Origin: Actinomycetota bacterium
Lineage (GTDB): Bacteria; Actinomycetota; Acidimicrobiia; IMCC26256; VFJJ01
Assembly: GCA_009886115.1 (NCBI GenBank)
Contig: VFJJ01000111.1
Location: 1 to 64,000 of the forward strand
Length of the DNA stretch: 64,000 bases
Direction: 5' to 3'
The translations under genes and the position numbers were made by a program. Under the pieces are notes generated by a model, which saw nothing but the letters and a program-made list of their open reading frames with translations, ran no database searches and had not been told where the DNA came from. This document shows positions 7,815 to 16,975 of the stretch, one piece after another (position 1 is the first letter of the stretch; every line of letters starts with the position of its first letter).

Positions 7815-9989
7815 CTACACCGGCGGATGTTCGACGGGCGCGGCGGCGCCGCCCTCGCGCTCGACCGTGGCCCGTCGAGGCTCGACCACGATCTCCAGGC
7901 TTTCGGGGCATTCGAGGATGCGCAGGTCGCGACCGTCGACCTCGATGGTCACGTGCCCGTCGAGCAGGGGGACGTGCGCCACCCGTACGGTGCCGATCCA
8001 GTCGGGGACGGCCGGGGCCAGGTGCAGCCGGGCGTTGCGGATGTCGGGCTCGAACCGCAACAGCGTGCGCAGGAGCAGGAGGGGCGCGGCGGCGGCCCAG
8101 GCCCGCGGCGAGCACGAGGCCGGGTAGGCGACGGGGAACGACATCTCGGAACGTGAGAAGCCGGCGTGCAGCTCGGGCATGCGATTGCCGAAGTGGGCAG
8201 CAGCCGCGAGCATCCCCGCGACGAGCGTGTGGGCTTCCTCGACGAAGCCGTAGCGCATGAGCCCGGCTGCGGCGATGGCACTGTCGTGGGGCCAGACCCC
8301 ACCCAGGTGGGCGCTCACCGGGTTGTAGCCGTGCACCGACTGCGCCAGGGTCCGAACGCCCCATCCGCCGAAGAGCTCCGGACCCAGCAGAGCCCGGGCG
8401 ACGGCCGGGGCCTTGTCGACGTCGACGATGCCGGTCCAGAGGCAGTGGCCCATGTTCGACGCCAACCCGTCGACGGGCCGCTTGTCGCCGTCGAGGGCCA
8501 TGGCGAAGTACCCGCGCTCGGGAAGCCAGAAGTCGGCGTTGAACGCTTCCTTGAGCGCCAGCCCCTGCTTGCGCAGCCGTTCGGCCAAGGCCCCGTCACC
8601 CGCTTCGGTGGCGCAGTGGGCCCGGGCCACGAGCGCTCCGTAGGTGTAGGCCTGAACCTCGCACAGGGCGATCGGGCCCCGGGCGATCTCGCCGTTCGCG
8701 AACCGGATGGCGCTGGGCGTGTCCTTCCAGCCCTGGTGCAGCGCGCCCCGGTCGGTTGCGCGCTGGTACTCGACGTAGCCGTCGTTGTCGCGATCACCGA
8801 ACTCGTCGATCCACCGCAGGGCCTTGTCGGCCGCGGGGAGCAGACCGTCGACGTCGAACCGGCGGGTCCCCCAGCGCGCCAGCTCGCCCAGCACCATCAC
8901 GAACAGCGGTGTGGAGTCGGCTGCGGCGTACGAGACCCGTCCTCCGGCGAGAGAGAGACCCGCGGTCTCGCCGAATCGGGTCTGGGCGAGGATCCGGCCG
9001 GGCTCCTCCTCGGTGAGCAGGTTCACCTCCCGCCCCTGGAAGCGGGCGAGCGTCTGCAGCGTGCCCAGCGCAAGGTCGGGATCGAACATCATCGTCATCC
9101 ACGACGTGAGCAGTGCATCGCGGGCCGAGAGGTGCATGAACCAGGGCGCGCCGGCGGCGAGCACGGCTCGCTCGGGGTACTCGGGGTCGACGATCCGGAG
9201 CGCGGCCAGGTCGACGGCCGACTGCTCGATCAGCGCCTGGAAGGTGTCGTGGCCCACAGACACCGCGGGGAGACGCCGCCTCCATTCCTCGAGCCGGGCT
9301 CGCGGCGTGGCCAGGTCGACGGGCTGGCCGCACCGGTACCGGGGCTCGATCGGCTCGCCGTCGATCACCGGGGTCACCTGGATGCACAGCGACCACTCGC
9401 CCCGTGCCGGGACGATCACCTCCCACGACGCGATGCGGCCGTCGAAACGGGGGGCCACGGAGAAGTCGATCCACACCTCGCGGCTGTGCGCGCCGCGCCG
9501 GAACTGGAACGCCATCCGTGCGTGGTCGGCGCGGAACGTGACCGCGGCCGCGCGGGCCGGGTCGACCCGGAGGTCGCGGGCGTCGAAGACCGGAGCGAAG
9601 TCGGCGTCGACCTCGAGCTCGACGTGGCTGAACGCGGGCTCCTCGCCGTAGTTGCGCAGCACCAGGTCGTCGCGCATGCCCCGTCCGACATGGCGCTCGC
9701 GCTGCACGACGACGTGAGCGTCGGGCGGGGGTGAGCCCGAGCCGACCATCGACGCCTGGTCGCGCAGCACGAACGTCGCGCTGAACGGATCCTCGCCGTG
9801 GACGGCCAGCGCCTCGGGGGCATGGCCGTTCACACCGAGCATCAGGTGCGACAGGAACCGGGTGTCGCGGAAGTAGAGACCCTCCGGCGAGTTGGCGTGC
9901 ATGTCGCCGCTGCGTGTGGAGATGGCGAACGCCGATCCCTCGACGAGCGTCACACGGCGGGCGGCTTCGAGGATCGGCGATTCCGGCAC
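7815..9989 (-). CDS. amylo-alpha-1,6-glucosidase / glycogen debranching-like protein
   Basis: From VPESPILEAARRVTLVEGSAFAIST..DMHANSPEGLYFRDTRFLSHLML..QGWKDTPSAIRFANGEIARGPIALCEVQAY..GVWPHDSAIAAAGL. The ORF extending to 11672 is artefactual beyond 9989. Confidence 0.92.
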   Translation of the reverse strand: MPESPILEAARRVTLVEGSAFAISTRSGDMHANSPEGLYFRDTRFLSHLMLGVNGHAPEALAVHGEDPFSATFVLRDQASMVGSGSPPPDAHVVVQRERHVGRGMRDDLVLRNYGEEPAFSHVELEVDADFAPVFDARDLRVDPARAAAVTFRADHARMAFQFRRGAHSREVWIDFSVAPRFDGRIASWEVIVPARGEWSLCIQVTPVIDGEPIEPRYRCGQPVDLATPRARLEEWRRRLPAVSVGHDTFQALIEQSAVDLAALRIVDPEYPERAVLAAGAPWFMHLSARDALLTSWMTMMFDPDLALGTLQTLARFQGREVNLLTEEEPGRILAQTRFGETAGLSLAGGRVSYAAADSTPLFVMVLGELARWGTRRFDVDGLLPAADKALRWIDEFGDRDNDGYVEYQRATDRGALHQGWKDTPSAIRFANGEIARGPIALCEVQAYTYGALVARAHCATEAGDGALAERLRKQGLALKEAFNADFWLPERGYFAMALDGDKRPVDGLASNMGHCLWTGIVDVDKAPAVARALLGPELFGGWGVRTLAQSVHGYNPVSAHLGGVWPHDSAIAAAGLMRYGFVEEAHTLVAGMLAAAAHFGNRMPELHAGFSRSEMSFPVAYPASCSPRAWAAAAPLLLLRTLLRFEPDIRNARLHLAPAVPDWIGTVRVAHVPLLDGHVTIEVDGRDLRILECPESLEIVVEPRRATVEREGGAAAPVEHPPV

Positions 9990-10008
9990 GCCTCGAACGC
10001 TAACGGGT

Positions 10009-10034
10009 GCGGGACCCGCGCATGGTCGCGACCC
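10009..10034. repeat. Dispersed 26-bp repeat, copy A
   Basis: gcgggacccgcgcatggtcgcgaccc, identical to 23084-23109; contains hairpin gcgggacccgc and palindrome ggtcgcgacc. Confidence 0.85.
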
Positions 10035-10093
10035 GATGGTGGCGGGGAGGCCCGGCCGATACGGTGCGGCTCTGGTCGGAACGCTCACCCGGG

Positions 10094-10138
10094 CAACGAG
10101 CAACGAGCAACGGGGGATGGGGATGGGGATGGGGATGG
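10094..10138. repeat. Compound microsatellite (caacgag)n + (ggggat)4
   Basis: caacgagcaacgagcaacgggggatggggatggggatggggatgg, just upstream of hyuA. Confidence 0.85.
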
Positions 10139-10145
10139 CACCAGG

Positions 10146-12308
10146 GTGAACGCAGGCAACGGGGTGCCCCGACCGCGATCGGGCATCGGCGAGACACTGC
10201 ATCTCGGCGTCGACGTCGGTGGGACGTTCACCGATGTCGTCGTCGTCGACGTGGCGGCCGCGGCGGGACCTCTCGATGCCGTGCGGGGCAAGGTCCCCTC
10301 GACGCCCCGTGATCCGGCCGAGGGGGTCGTGGCCGCGTGTCGTCTGGCCGCCGAGACGATGGGGCTCGAGCTCCGCGGGCTCCTGGGGCGGCTGCGCCGG
10401 TTCGGGCTGGGCACGACGGTCGTCACCAACGTGCTCGCCACGCACACCGGACGCCGCCTCGGCCTCATCACCACCCGGGGCTTCGAGGACCTCGTGCCCC
10501 TCGCCCGGGGCAACCGGGTCAGCGTCGACGGATGGCTGGAGCCGCCGCCGGCGCTGGTGGAGCGCACGGCCATCATCGGCCTCGACGAGCGCACCGACCG
10601 GTCGGGACGAGTGTTGCGTCCGGTCGACGTCGACGACGCCCGGGCCGCGGCCGAGCGCCTGCTGTCGGGCAGCGGCGTCCAGGCTCTCGTGGTCTCGCTG
10701 CTGTGGTCGTTCCGCAACCCCGCCAACGAGATCGCCGTCCGAGACATCCTGGCCAAGGAGTTTCCCGACGTTCGGGTGGTCATCGGCTCCGAGGTGGCGC
10801 CGGTCATCCGGGAGTACGAGCGAACCCAGTTCGCGCTCCTCAACGCGTACTGCGGAGGCGCACTCGACTGGCTCGGTCCGCTCACAGAGAACCTCGCCGC
10901 GAACGGGCTGCGCGCCCCGCTGATGCTCACCCATTCCTCCGGTGGTGCGACGACCGTCGACGGGGCCCGTGCGGTCCCCATCGGGCTGGCCATGTCGGGC
11001 CCGGCCGCCGGAGCAGCTGCGGCGACCGCCCTCGTCAGGGCCCGGGGCGACCTCGACGTCGTCGCCTGCGATCTCGGCGGGACCTCGCTCGACGTGGCGC
11101 TCATCTCCGATGGCGAGGTGCTGCGCCGCACCCGGGGAAACGTCGTCGGCCACTGGACGTCGCTGTCGATGGTCGACGTCGACTCCGTCGGCTCGGGAGG
11201 AGGCTCGGTCGCCTACGCCGACGCGCTGGGTGCGATCAGGGTCGGGCCGCGCTCCGCGGGAGCCGATCCCGGCCCGGCGTGTTACGACCGTGGAGGGTCG
11301 GAGCCGACCCTCACCGACGCGTTGGTCACCCTCGGCTACATCCGCCCCGATCGCTTCCTCGATGGACGGATGCCGTTGCGAGCCGATCTCGCCGAGACCG
11401 CCTGCCGAACGCTCGGCGAGGCCGTGGGGCTCGACCCGTGGGAGACCGCCTGGGGGATCCGGGAGGTCGCGCTGGCGACCATGGCCCGCGCCGTCCGAGC
11501 CCGGATCGCTAGTCGGGGCTTGGTGGCATCGGATCTGACGTTGCTCGCGTACGGGGGCGGCGGCGGGCTCTTCGCCGCCGGTATCGCCGGCGAGGTGGGG
11601 ATCCGCCGGGTCGTGGTCCCGCTGCTGGCGTCGGTGTTCTCGGCGTACGGCGCGGCGACGGCTCCGCTGCATCGCGAGCGGTCCCAGTCGCTGGCGCTAC
11701 GCCTGCCTGCCGGCCCCGAGGAGCTGACCCCGACCGTGGCCGCCTTGCGCGACGCGGTCGGTGCCGACCTCGATGCCGACGGGGTCGCGCCGGGAGACCG
11801 CACGATCCGCCTCGAGGCCGACATCCGCTTCGAACGTCAAGGGGCGGAGCTCACGATCCCCATCCCGGGCGCGACCACGGTTCCGCCCGACGCCGCGCCG
11901 CTCGTGATCGACACCGACGATCTCATCGAGCGCTTCCGGGCCGAGTACGGACGCCGCTTCGGCGAGGGGGCACTGGCCACGGGGGTCATCGTCGAGCTGA
12001 TGACCCTCCGGGCCATCGGGACCACGATCCGAGACGAGGCCCCGGCCGTCGAACCACGCACCACCGCCGCTGCGTCCTCGCCCACGACCGAATCTCCGGC
12101 ACCCATCGGCATCCGAGCGATCCGGCTCGACCGGACCGGCCCTCCCGCGCCCGTACCCGAGCTGCGCACCGCCGACCTGGCGCCCGGGATGGCCGTCGCC
12201 GGTCCGACGGTGATCGACGCAGGCGACACGACGGTCTGGATTCCACCCGACGCCACGGCGTCCGTCGACCGCACCGGCTCCCTCGTGATCGAGCTGGGAG
12301 CTTCATGA
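10146..12308 (+). CDS. hyuA: hydantoinase/oxoprolinase subunit A family protein
   Basis: LGVDVGGTFTDVVVVD; GLGTTVVTNVL; RGFEDLVPLARGNR; HSSGGATTVDGARAVPIGLAMSGPAAGAAAA; DLGGTSLDVALI. Confidence 0.93.
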   Translation: MNAGNGVPRPRSGIGETLHLGVDVGGTFTDVVVVDVAAAAGPLDAVRGKVPSTPRDPAEGVVAACRLAAETMGLELRGLLGRLRRFGLGTTVVTNVLATHTGRRLGLITTRGFEDLVPLARGNRVSVDGWLEPPPALVERTAIIGLDERTDRSGRVLRPVDVDDARAAAERLLSGSGVQALVVSLLWSFRNPANEIAVRDILAKEFPDVRVVIGSEVAPVIREYERTQFALLNAYCGGALDWLGPLTENLAANGLRAPLMLTHSSGGATTVDGARAVPIGLAMSGPAAGAAAATALVRARGDLDVVACDLGGTSLDVALISDGEVLRRTRGNVVGHWTSLSMVDVDSVGSGGGSVAYADALGAIRVGPRSAGADPGPACYDRGGSEPTLTDALVTLGYIRPDRFLDGRMPLRADLAETACRTLGEAVGLDPWETAWGIREVALATMARAVRARIASRGLVASDLTLLAYGGGGGLFAAGIAGEVGIRRVVVPLLASVFSAYGAATAPLHRERSQSLALRLPAGPEELTPTVAALRDAVGADLDADGVAPGDRTIRLEADIRFERQGAELTIPIPGATTVPPDAAPLVIDTDDLIERFRAEYGRRFGEGALATGVIVELMTLRAIGTTIRDEAPAVEPRTTAAASSPTTESPAPIGIRAIRLDRTGPPAPVPELRTADLAPGMAVAGPTVIDAGDTTVWIPPDATASVDRTGSLVIELGAS

Positions 12309-12420
12309 TCCCCCGCCGTGCGTTCACGGGTGCTCGGTCGGCCCGCCCGCGCGAGCCGACCCGACCGCGACGAGCGGCGGGCGCGGCGGGCTTCGCAGTC
12401 ACAACCAGGAGTTGTCAGCC

Positions 12421-14583
12421 ATGACCGATCGAGCCGACCCGATCCTCCTCGAGGTCATGCGCAGCCGGCTCCAGGCCGTGGTCGACGAGGGGGCGCTGGC
12501 CATCGAGCGGACGGCCGTCAGCCCGATCGTCGCCGAGGGCAAGGACTTCTCGACCAACATCCTCGACCCCGCCGCCGGGGTGCTCGTCGGCGGCGGCAAG
12601 GTCGAGTTCAAGTGGGCGGTGGCCCGCAACATCGTGCTGGCCACGATGTCGCGATACGGCGCCACGATCGCCCCCGGCGACGTCTTCGCCGGCAACGACC
12701 CGCATTGCGGCGGCGGGAACCATCCCCAGGACATCGAGGTGTGCCGACCCGTCTTCGTCGACGGCGAGCTCGTCGGCTGGATCGCCGCGTCGGCTCACCT
12801 CATCGACGTCGGCGGGATGCTGTTCGGCTCGTGGGCTCCCGATGCGACCGAGTGCTTCCAGGAGGCGGTGCGCCTCCCGCCGGTACGGCTCTTCGCCGGC
12901 GGGGTCGAGCAGCGTGACATCTGGGACCTGTTCCTCAACAACGTGCGGCTCCCCCGGCTCGTCGAGATGGACGTCCGGGGCCTGGTCGCCGGCTGCCACG
13001 TGTCGGCCGCCAAGCTCGAGGCGCTCGTCCGCTCGATGGGCCGCGACGAGTTCGTGGCGACGGCGGCGGCCATGTGCGACAACACCGAGCGGGTGCTCCG
13101 CAGCCGCATCGCCGCGCTGGCCGACGGGCACTATCACGTCGACGGCTGGGCCGAGTGGGGTCCCGAGCAGTATCTGCTCCCGTGCTCGTTGACGGTCGCC
13201 GGCGACGAGCTGCGATTCGACTTCACCGGCGCGCCGCCGCAGGTGCCGCACTTCATCAACTCCAAGCACTACATCATCTCGGGCCAGATCGTCTCCGACG
13301 TCCGCAACCTCATCGGTCAGGATCTTCCGTACTGCGATGGCTTGTTCCGTCCGATCGAGGTGATCTGCCCGCGGGGGACGATCGTCGACTCCACTCCCCC
13401 GGCACCGATCGCCTCGGCCCATCTCGACGTGGCCATGAACTGCACGGCACTGGCCACCCAGTGCATCCAGCTCGCGCTCGCCGCGAGCGACGACCCGGCG
13501 TTGCCGAGGCTGCTGTCGGGCCCGTCCGGCCAGGCGGCCTTGGCGAACCACTCGTGGTCGTACCGGACCGAGCACGGGGGGATCGACGGCTTCGTGCTCA
13601 GCGAGGCGTTTCAGCCGGGCTCGTCGGCTGGCGTCGACCACGACGGCACCGACCTGTTCGCCAACATCGTCGGCACGCAGAGCGTCCTCGATTTCGTCGA
13701 CATCGAGATCATCGAAGCCTGGTATCCCTTGGAGATCCTCGAGAAGCGGGCCGACCCCGGAACCCACGGCGCCGGCGAGTTCCGCTCGGGCTCGGGATGC
13801 CGCATGTCGTACCGGGTCCAGGACGGCTACCAGCTCGGCGGGGCCATGTTCGGGATGCGCGAGGTGATCCCGATCGGCGGCCTGGCCGGCGGGTACCCCG
13901 GGGCCCCGACCGAGTTCTCCATCCATCGTCGCGACGGCTCGACCGACGTCCTCTCCGCGCACGCCAGCGGCGCGACGCTCGAACCCGGAGAGGTCTTCGA
14001 GTTCCGAGCCGGCTCGGGCGGCGGCTGGGGCGACCCGTTGCATCGCCGCCCCGACCTGGTCGCTCGCGACGTGACCGTCAGCCGCATCACCGCCACCGAG
14101 GCGGCGTCGGTGTACGGCGTCGTCGTTGACGGCGGCCGCTCCACCAACGGTGACGGTGCCAGCGGCCGTCGCGGTGAGGGAGCCGTCGAGGTCGACGAGG
14201 CCGCCACGGTCGCGCTCCGGAACGTGATTCGACGGGAGCGCCTGGATCGTGCCGTACCCCCCGTGCGGATCCCAGCGCGTGCAGAATCGGCGACGGCCAC
14301 CGGCACCGTGCCGGCACCCCTGTATCACGGGGTCGTCCAGCAGGGGCGGCATGCGATCTCGCTGTCGTCGGGCGCCGTGCTCGCCACCGCCCCCGACCAC
14401 TGGACCGACGGCTGCGCGGTGCTCGAGGAGCCACGGTCGTCGGCGAGCGGCATCCCCTGGCTCCAACGGGTCTACCTCGACCCGGTCGATGCCACCGTGC
14501 TCTTCGTCGAAGCGGTCCCTGTCGAGCGCCCCCGGTCGTTCACGACCCTCCCGACCCGCTGGACCGACGCGGCGCCCCGGTGA
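12421..14583 (+). CDS. hyuB: hydantoinase B/oxoprolinase family protein (with C-terminal extension)
   Basis: DPILLEVMRSRLQAVVDEGALAIERTAVSPIVAEGKDFST..GNDPHCGGGNHPQDI..GGWGDPLHR. Confidence 0.92.
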   Translation: MTDRADPILLEVMRSRLQAVVDEGALAIERTAVSPIVAEGKDFSTNILDPAAGVLVGGGKVEFKWAVARNIVLATMSRYGATIAPGDVFAGNDPHCGGGNHPQDIEVCRPVFVDGELVGWIAASAHLIDVGGMLFGSWAPDATECFQEAVRLPPVRLFAGGVEQRDIWDLFLNNVRLPRLVEMDVRGLVAGCHVSAAKLEALVRSMGRDEFVATAAAMCDNTERVLRSRIAALADGHYHVDGWAEWGPEQYLLPCSLTVAGDELRFDFTGAPPQVPHFINSKHYIISGQIVSDVRNLIGQDLPYCDGLFRPIEVICPRGTIVDSTPPAPIASAHLDVAMNCTALATQCIQLALAASDDPALPRLLSGPSGQAALANHSWSYRTEHGGIDGFVLSEAFQPGSSAGVDHDGTDLFANIVGTQSVLDFVDIEIIEAWYPLEILEKRADPGTHGAGEFRSGSGCRMSYRVQDGYQLGGAMFGMREVIPIGGLAGGYPGAPTEFSIHRRDGSTDVLSAHASGATLEPGEVFEFRAGSGGGWGDPLHRRPDLVARDVTVSRITATEAASVYGVVVDGGRSTNGDGASGRRGEGAVEVDEAATVALRNVIRRERLDRAVPPVRIPARAESATATGTVPAPLYHGVVQQGRHAISLSSGAVLATAPDHWTDGCAVLEEPRSSASGIPWLQRVYLDPVDATVLFVEAVPVERPRSFTTLPTRWTDAAPR

Positions 14584-14610
14584 ACGCTGCCCGCGGCGCT
14601 CTGCGCGATC

Positions 14611-14652
14611 AGCGACCAGCGACCAGCGACCAGCGACCAGCGACCAGCGACC
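14611..14652. repeat. (agcgacc)6 heptanucleotide tandem repeat
   Basis: Six exact contiguous copies, ending 6 nt before the ATG at 14659. Confidence 0.93.
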
Positions 14653-14658
14653 AATCAC

Positions 14659-15294
14659 ATGACCGTCGATCTCGACGAGCTCGCCGAACGAACCGTGACC
14701 ACCACCCACGCTCGTCCACCGACGATGGACTGGGTGCGGACTCGGGCCCGCCAGCGTCGTCGCCGCCATCTCGTCTGGCTCACCGTTGCCGTCACCCCGG
14801 TGCTGGTGCTGGCCGGGCTCGGCAGCTGGCTCACCCTCCACGACAACCCAGCCTCGGAGATCATCACCGTTGGAGATCCCGAAGGAGCTGGCGACTCGCT
14901 CGTGCCGACGACCAACCCGGTCGACGACTCGGTCAGCGAGCCAGTGACCGTGAGCTCAGCCACCATCGAGGCTTCAGCGCCCCAGCCGAGCGACCCCCCT
15001 GGCGAGCAGCCGACGGTAACTGCCCCTGGTTTCCCGCTGCAACGCCCTGGAGTGGGCATGTCTTGCCCGACCGCCGATGGCGACGGCCTCAGCACCTCCT
15101 CGGTCACCGTCGCCGCCGGCGGAACGCAGGTCCTGTTTGCAATCGTGCTCGGAGCTGACGTCAGCGCCACGAGACAGACGATCGAGCTCGACGCCGGTGG
15201 GCTGCGGATCAGCGGCTGGTCCGGGACAGCGCTCGTCGACCCCGTGACGCTGGAGCTCGTCGAGGTGACCGAGATCCCCCCTGGGGAGGCGTGA
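14659..15294 (+). CDS. hypothetical single-TM secreted/membrane protein
   Basis: MTVDLDELAERTVTTTHARPPTMDWVRTRARQRRRRHLVWLTVAVTPVLVLAGLGSW..., cytoplasmic N-terminus plus TM. Confidence 0.65.
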   Translation: MTVDLDELAERTVTTTHARPPTMDWVRTRARQRRRRHLVWLTVAVTPVLVLAGLGSWLTLHDNPASEIITVGDPEGAGDSLVPTTNPVDDSVSEPVTVSSATIEASAPQPSDPPGEQPTVTAPGFPLQRPGVGMSCPTADGDGLSTSSVTVAAGGTQVLFAIVLGADVSATRQTIELDAGGLRISGWSGTALVDPVTLELVEVTEIPPGEA

Positions 15295-15430
15295 TCCGAG
15301 ACGTCATGGACTCTCCGCCTGGTCCACACGGTCCACCTGTCCACCCGGTCCCCCCGGATCCTGTGCATCTCCAGCGTGATCCGATCGTCTTCCTTCGCAC
15401 GAACGGAGCACGGCTGGTACGTTCGCTCGG

Positions 15431-15883
15431 ATGACGGATGCCGAGTTCCTCGGAGCGGCAATCGAGCAGGCACGGATGGGACTCGCCGAGGGCGGGATCC
15501 CGATCGGCGCGGCTCTCGTGGTCGACGGGCAGGTCATCGGCGCCGGCCGCAACCGTCGGGTGCAGGACGGCAGCTCGATACACCACGGCGAGACCAACGC
15601 GCTCGAGCTCGCCGGTCGCCAGCCGGCCTCGGTCTACGCACGAGCGACGATGTACACGACCTTGTCGCCGTGCCACATGTGCGCCGGCGCCGTCTTGCTG
15701 TACGGCATCCCGCGGGTGGTCGTCGGCGAGAACCGCTCGTTCATGGGAGCCGAGGATCTTCTCCGCAGCCACGGCGTCGAGGTGCTCGTGCTCGACGAGC
15801 CGGAGTGCGTTCAGATGATGGAGGACTTCATGGCCGCCAACCCGTCGCTGTGGAACGAGGACATCGGACAACCCGATGCCTGA
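15431..15883 (+). CDS. cytosine deaminase, eukaryote-like Fcy1 type (CDA fold, Zn)
   Basis: EGGIPIGAALVVDGQVIGAGRNRRVQDGSSIHHGETNALE..TTLSPCHMCAGAVLLYGIPRVVVGENRSF; HxE and PCxxC Zn motifs; overall pattern of yeast cytosine deaminase incl. terminal W.EDIG. Confidence 0.87.
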   Translation: MTDAEFLGAAIEQARMGLAEGGIPIGAALVVDGQVIGAGRNRRVQDGSSIHHGETNALELAGRQPASVYARATMYTTLSPCHMCAGAVLLYGIPRVVVGENRSFMGAEDLLRSHGVEVLVLDEPECVQMMEDFMAANPSLWNEDIGQPDA

Positions 15884-15934
15884 GACCGGTCGTTCCACGT
15901 CACGCGGTGTTCACATCGACGTGATCCGCACGTC

Positions 15935-16975
15935 ATGAGCCCGACGGACGCTCGCGCCGTGGCCGCAGGATTGACCAACACCCATCCGGCCTTGCGATCG
16001 TTCTGGCATCCGGTCGCTCTCGAATCCGACGTCCCAGACGGCGCACCACTCGCCGTGCGGTTGTTGGGAGAGCGGTGGATGCTCGCGCGTCTCGGCTCCG
16101 AGCTCGTTGCGATGCGCGACCGTTGCCCACACCGGATGGCGCCGATCAGCGCCGGGAAGATCGTCGACGACACGATCGAATGCCCCTACCACGGATATCG
16201 ATTCGGCGCCGACGGCCGGGCGGTGCTCATCCCGGCGCTCGATTCCGCGGTGCCGATCCCGCCCAAGGCCTGCGTCGACACCGCGCACGTGACCACCCGC
16301 TTCGGAATGGTGTGGGTGTGCCTGGCCGACGTGCCGCTCGACGGGCTGCTCGACGACGCCGGCTACGTCGATCCGATCAACGACCTCTTCGTAGCCGGCC
16401 CGTACACGACCCGTGTGAGTGCCGGCACCCTCACCGACAACTTCCTCGACGCGGCCCACTTCCCGTTCCTCCACGCGGGCACCTTCGGAGCCAGTGACGA
16501 CGGCAAGCCCGTGCTCGTCGTCGAACGCCATGGTTGGCGCGTCTCCCAGACCGGCATGCAGAAGGTCGACGGCGCCCACCTCGAGGCCGCGGCGGCGACG
16601 AACGGCGTGTACACGGTCGCAGCGCCGTTCGTCGTCGAGCTTCGGCTCGACCGCCCGGGCGCTTCCGACTTCATCTGGTCGTTCGTCTGCCCCGCCGACG
16701 ACGACACCTCGGTGTGGTGGATGGTGCACGCCTACCCCCTGGGAGGCGACGCCGAGCAGATCGCGGGTGCGTGCGCGCTGCAGATCCAGGTGGGGGAGGA
16801 GGACCTCTGGCTCCTCGAGCAGATCGAGGACCCCACGTTGCCGCTCGACGTCCGCTCCGAGGTGCACACCAAGGCCGACGCGGGTTGTCTCGAATACCGC
16901 CGGATGATGATCGACCTCGCAGCGACATGGCCGGGCTCGACCCCGCCGGTCGCACGGATCCCGTGGGGGAGCTGA
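15935..16975 (+). CDS. Rieske non-heme iron oxygenase, oxygenase subunit
   Basis: RCPHRMAPISAGKIVDDTIECPYHGYRFG Rieske CxH/CxxH; DNFLDAAHFPFLH mononuclear Fe motif. Confidence 0.93.
   Translation: MSPTDARAVAAGLTNTHPALRSFWHPVALESDVPDGAPLAVRLLGERWMLARLGSELVAMRDRCPHRMAPISAGKIVDDTIECPYHGYRFGADGRAVLIPALDSAVPIPPKACVDTAHVTTRFGMVWVCLADVPLDGLLDDAGYVDPINDLFVAGPYTTRVSAGTLTDNFLDAAHFPFLHAGTFGASDDGKPVLVVERHGWRVSQTGMQKVDGAHLEAAAATNGVYTVAAPFVVELRLDRPGASDFIWSFVCPADDDTSVWWMVHAYPLGGDAEQIAGACALQIQVGEEDLWLLEQIEDPTLPLDVRSEVHTKADAGCLEYRRMMIDLAATWPGSTPPVARIPWGS

Noticed and set aside
8166-9734. 522-aa plus ORF opposite the debranching enzyme
   Set aside because: Shadow ORF with no recognisable motif; the minus strand is a strong family match.
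9990-11672. N-terminal half of the 1285-aa minus ORF (7815..11672) and similar long minus ORFs opposite hyuA
   Set aside because: Arg/Asp/Gly-rich shadow frame of a high-GC gene; real start of the debranching enzyme is near 9989 and hyuA is clearly coding on the plus strand.
14611-14652. Heptanucleotide array as a CRISPR
   Set aside because: Contiguous 7-bp units with no spacers; no cas genes in the window.
12415-14841. 808-aa minus ORF opposite hyuB
   Set aside because: Antisense shadow ORF; composition (RRG, HVE, DRAG) is typical of GC-rich artefacts and the plus strand encodes an intact HyuB.
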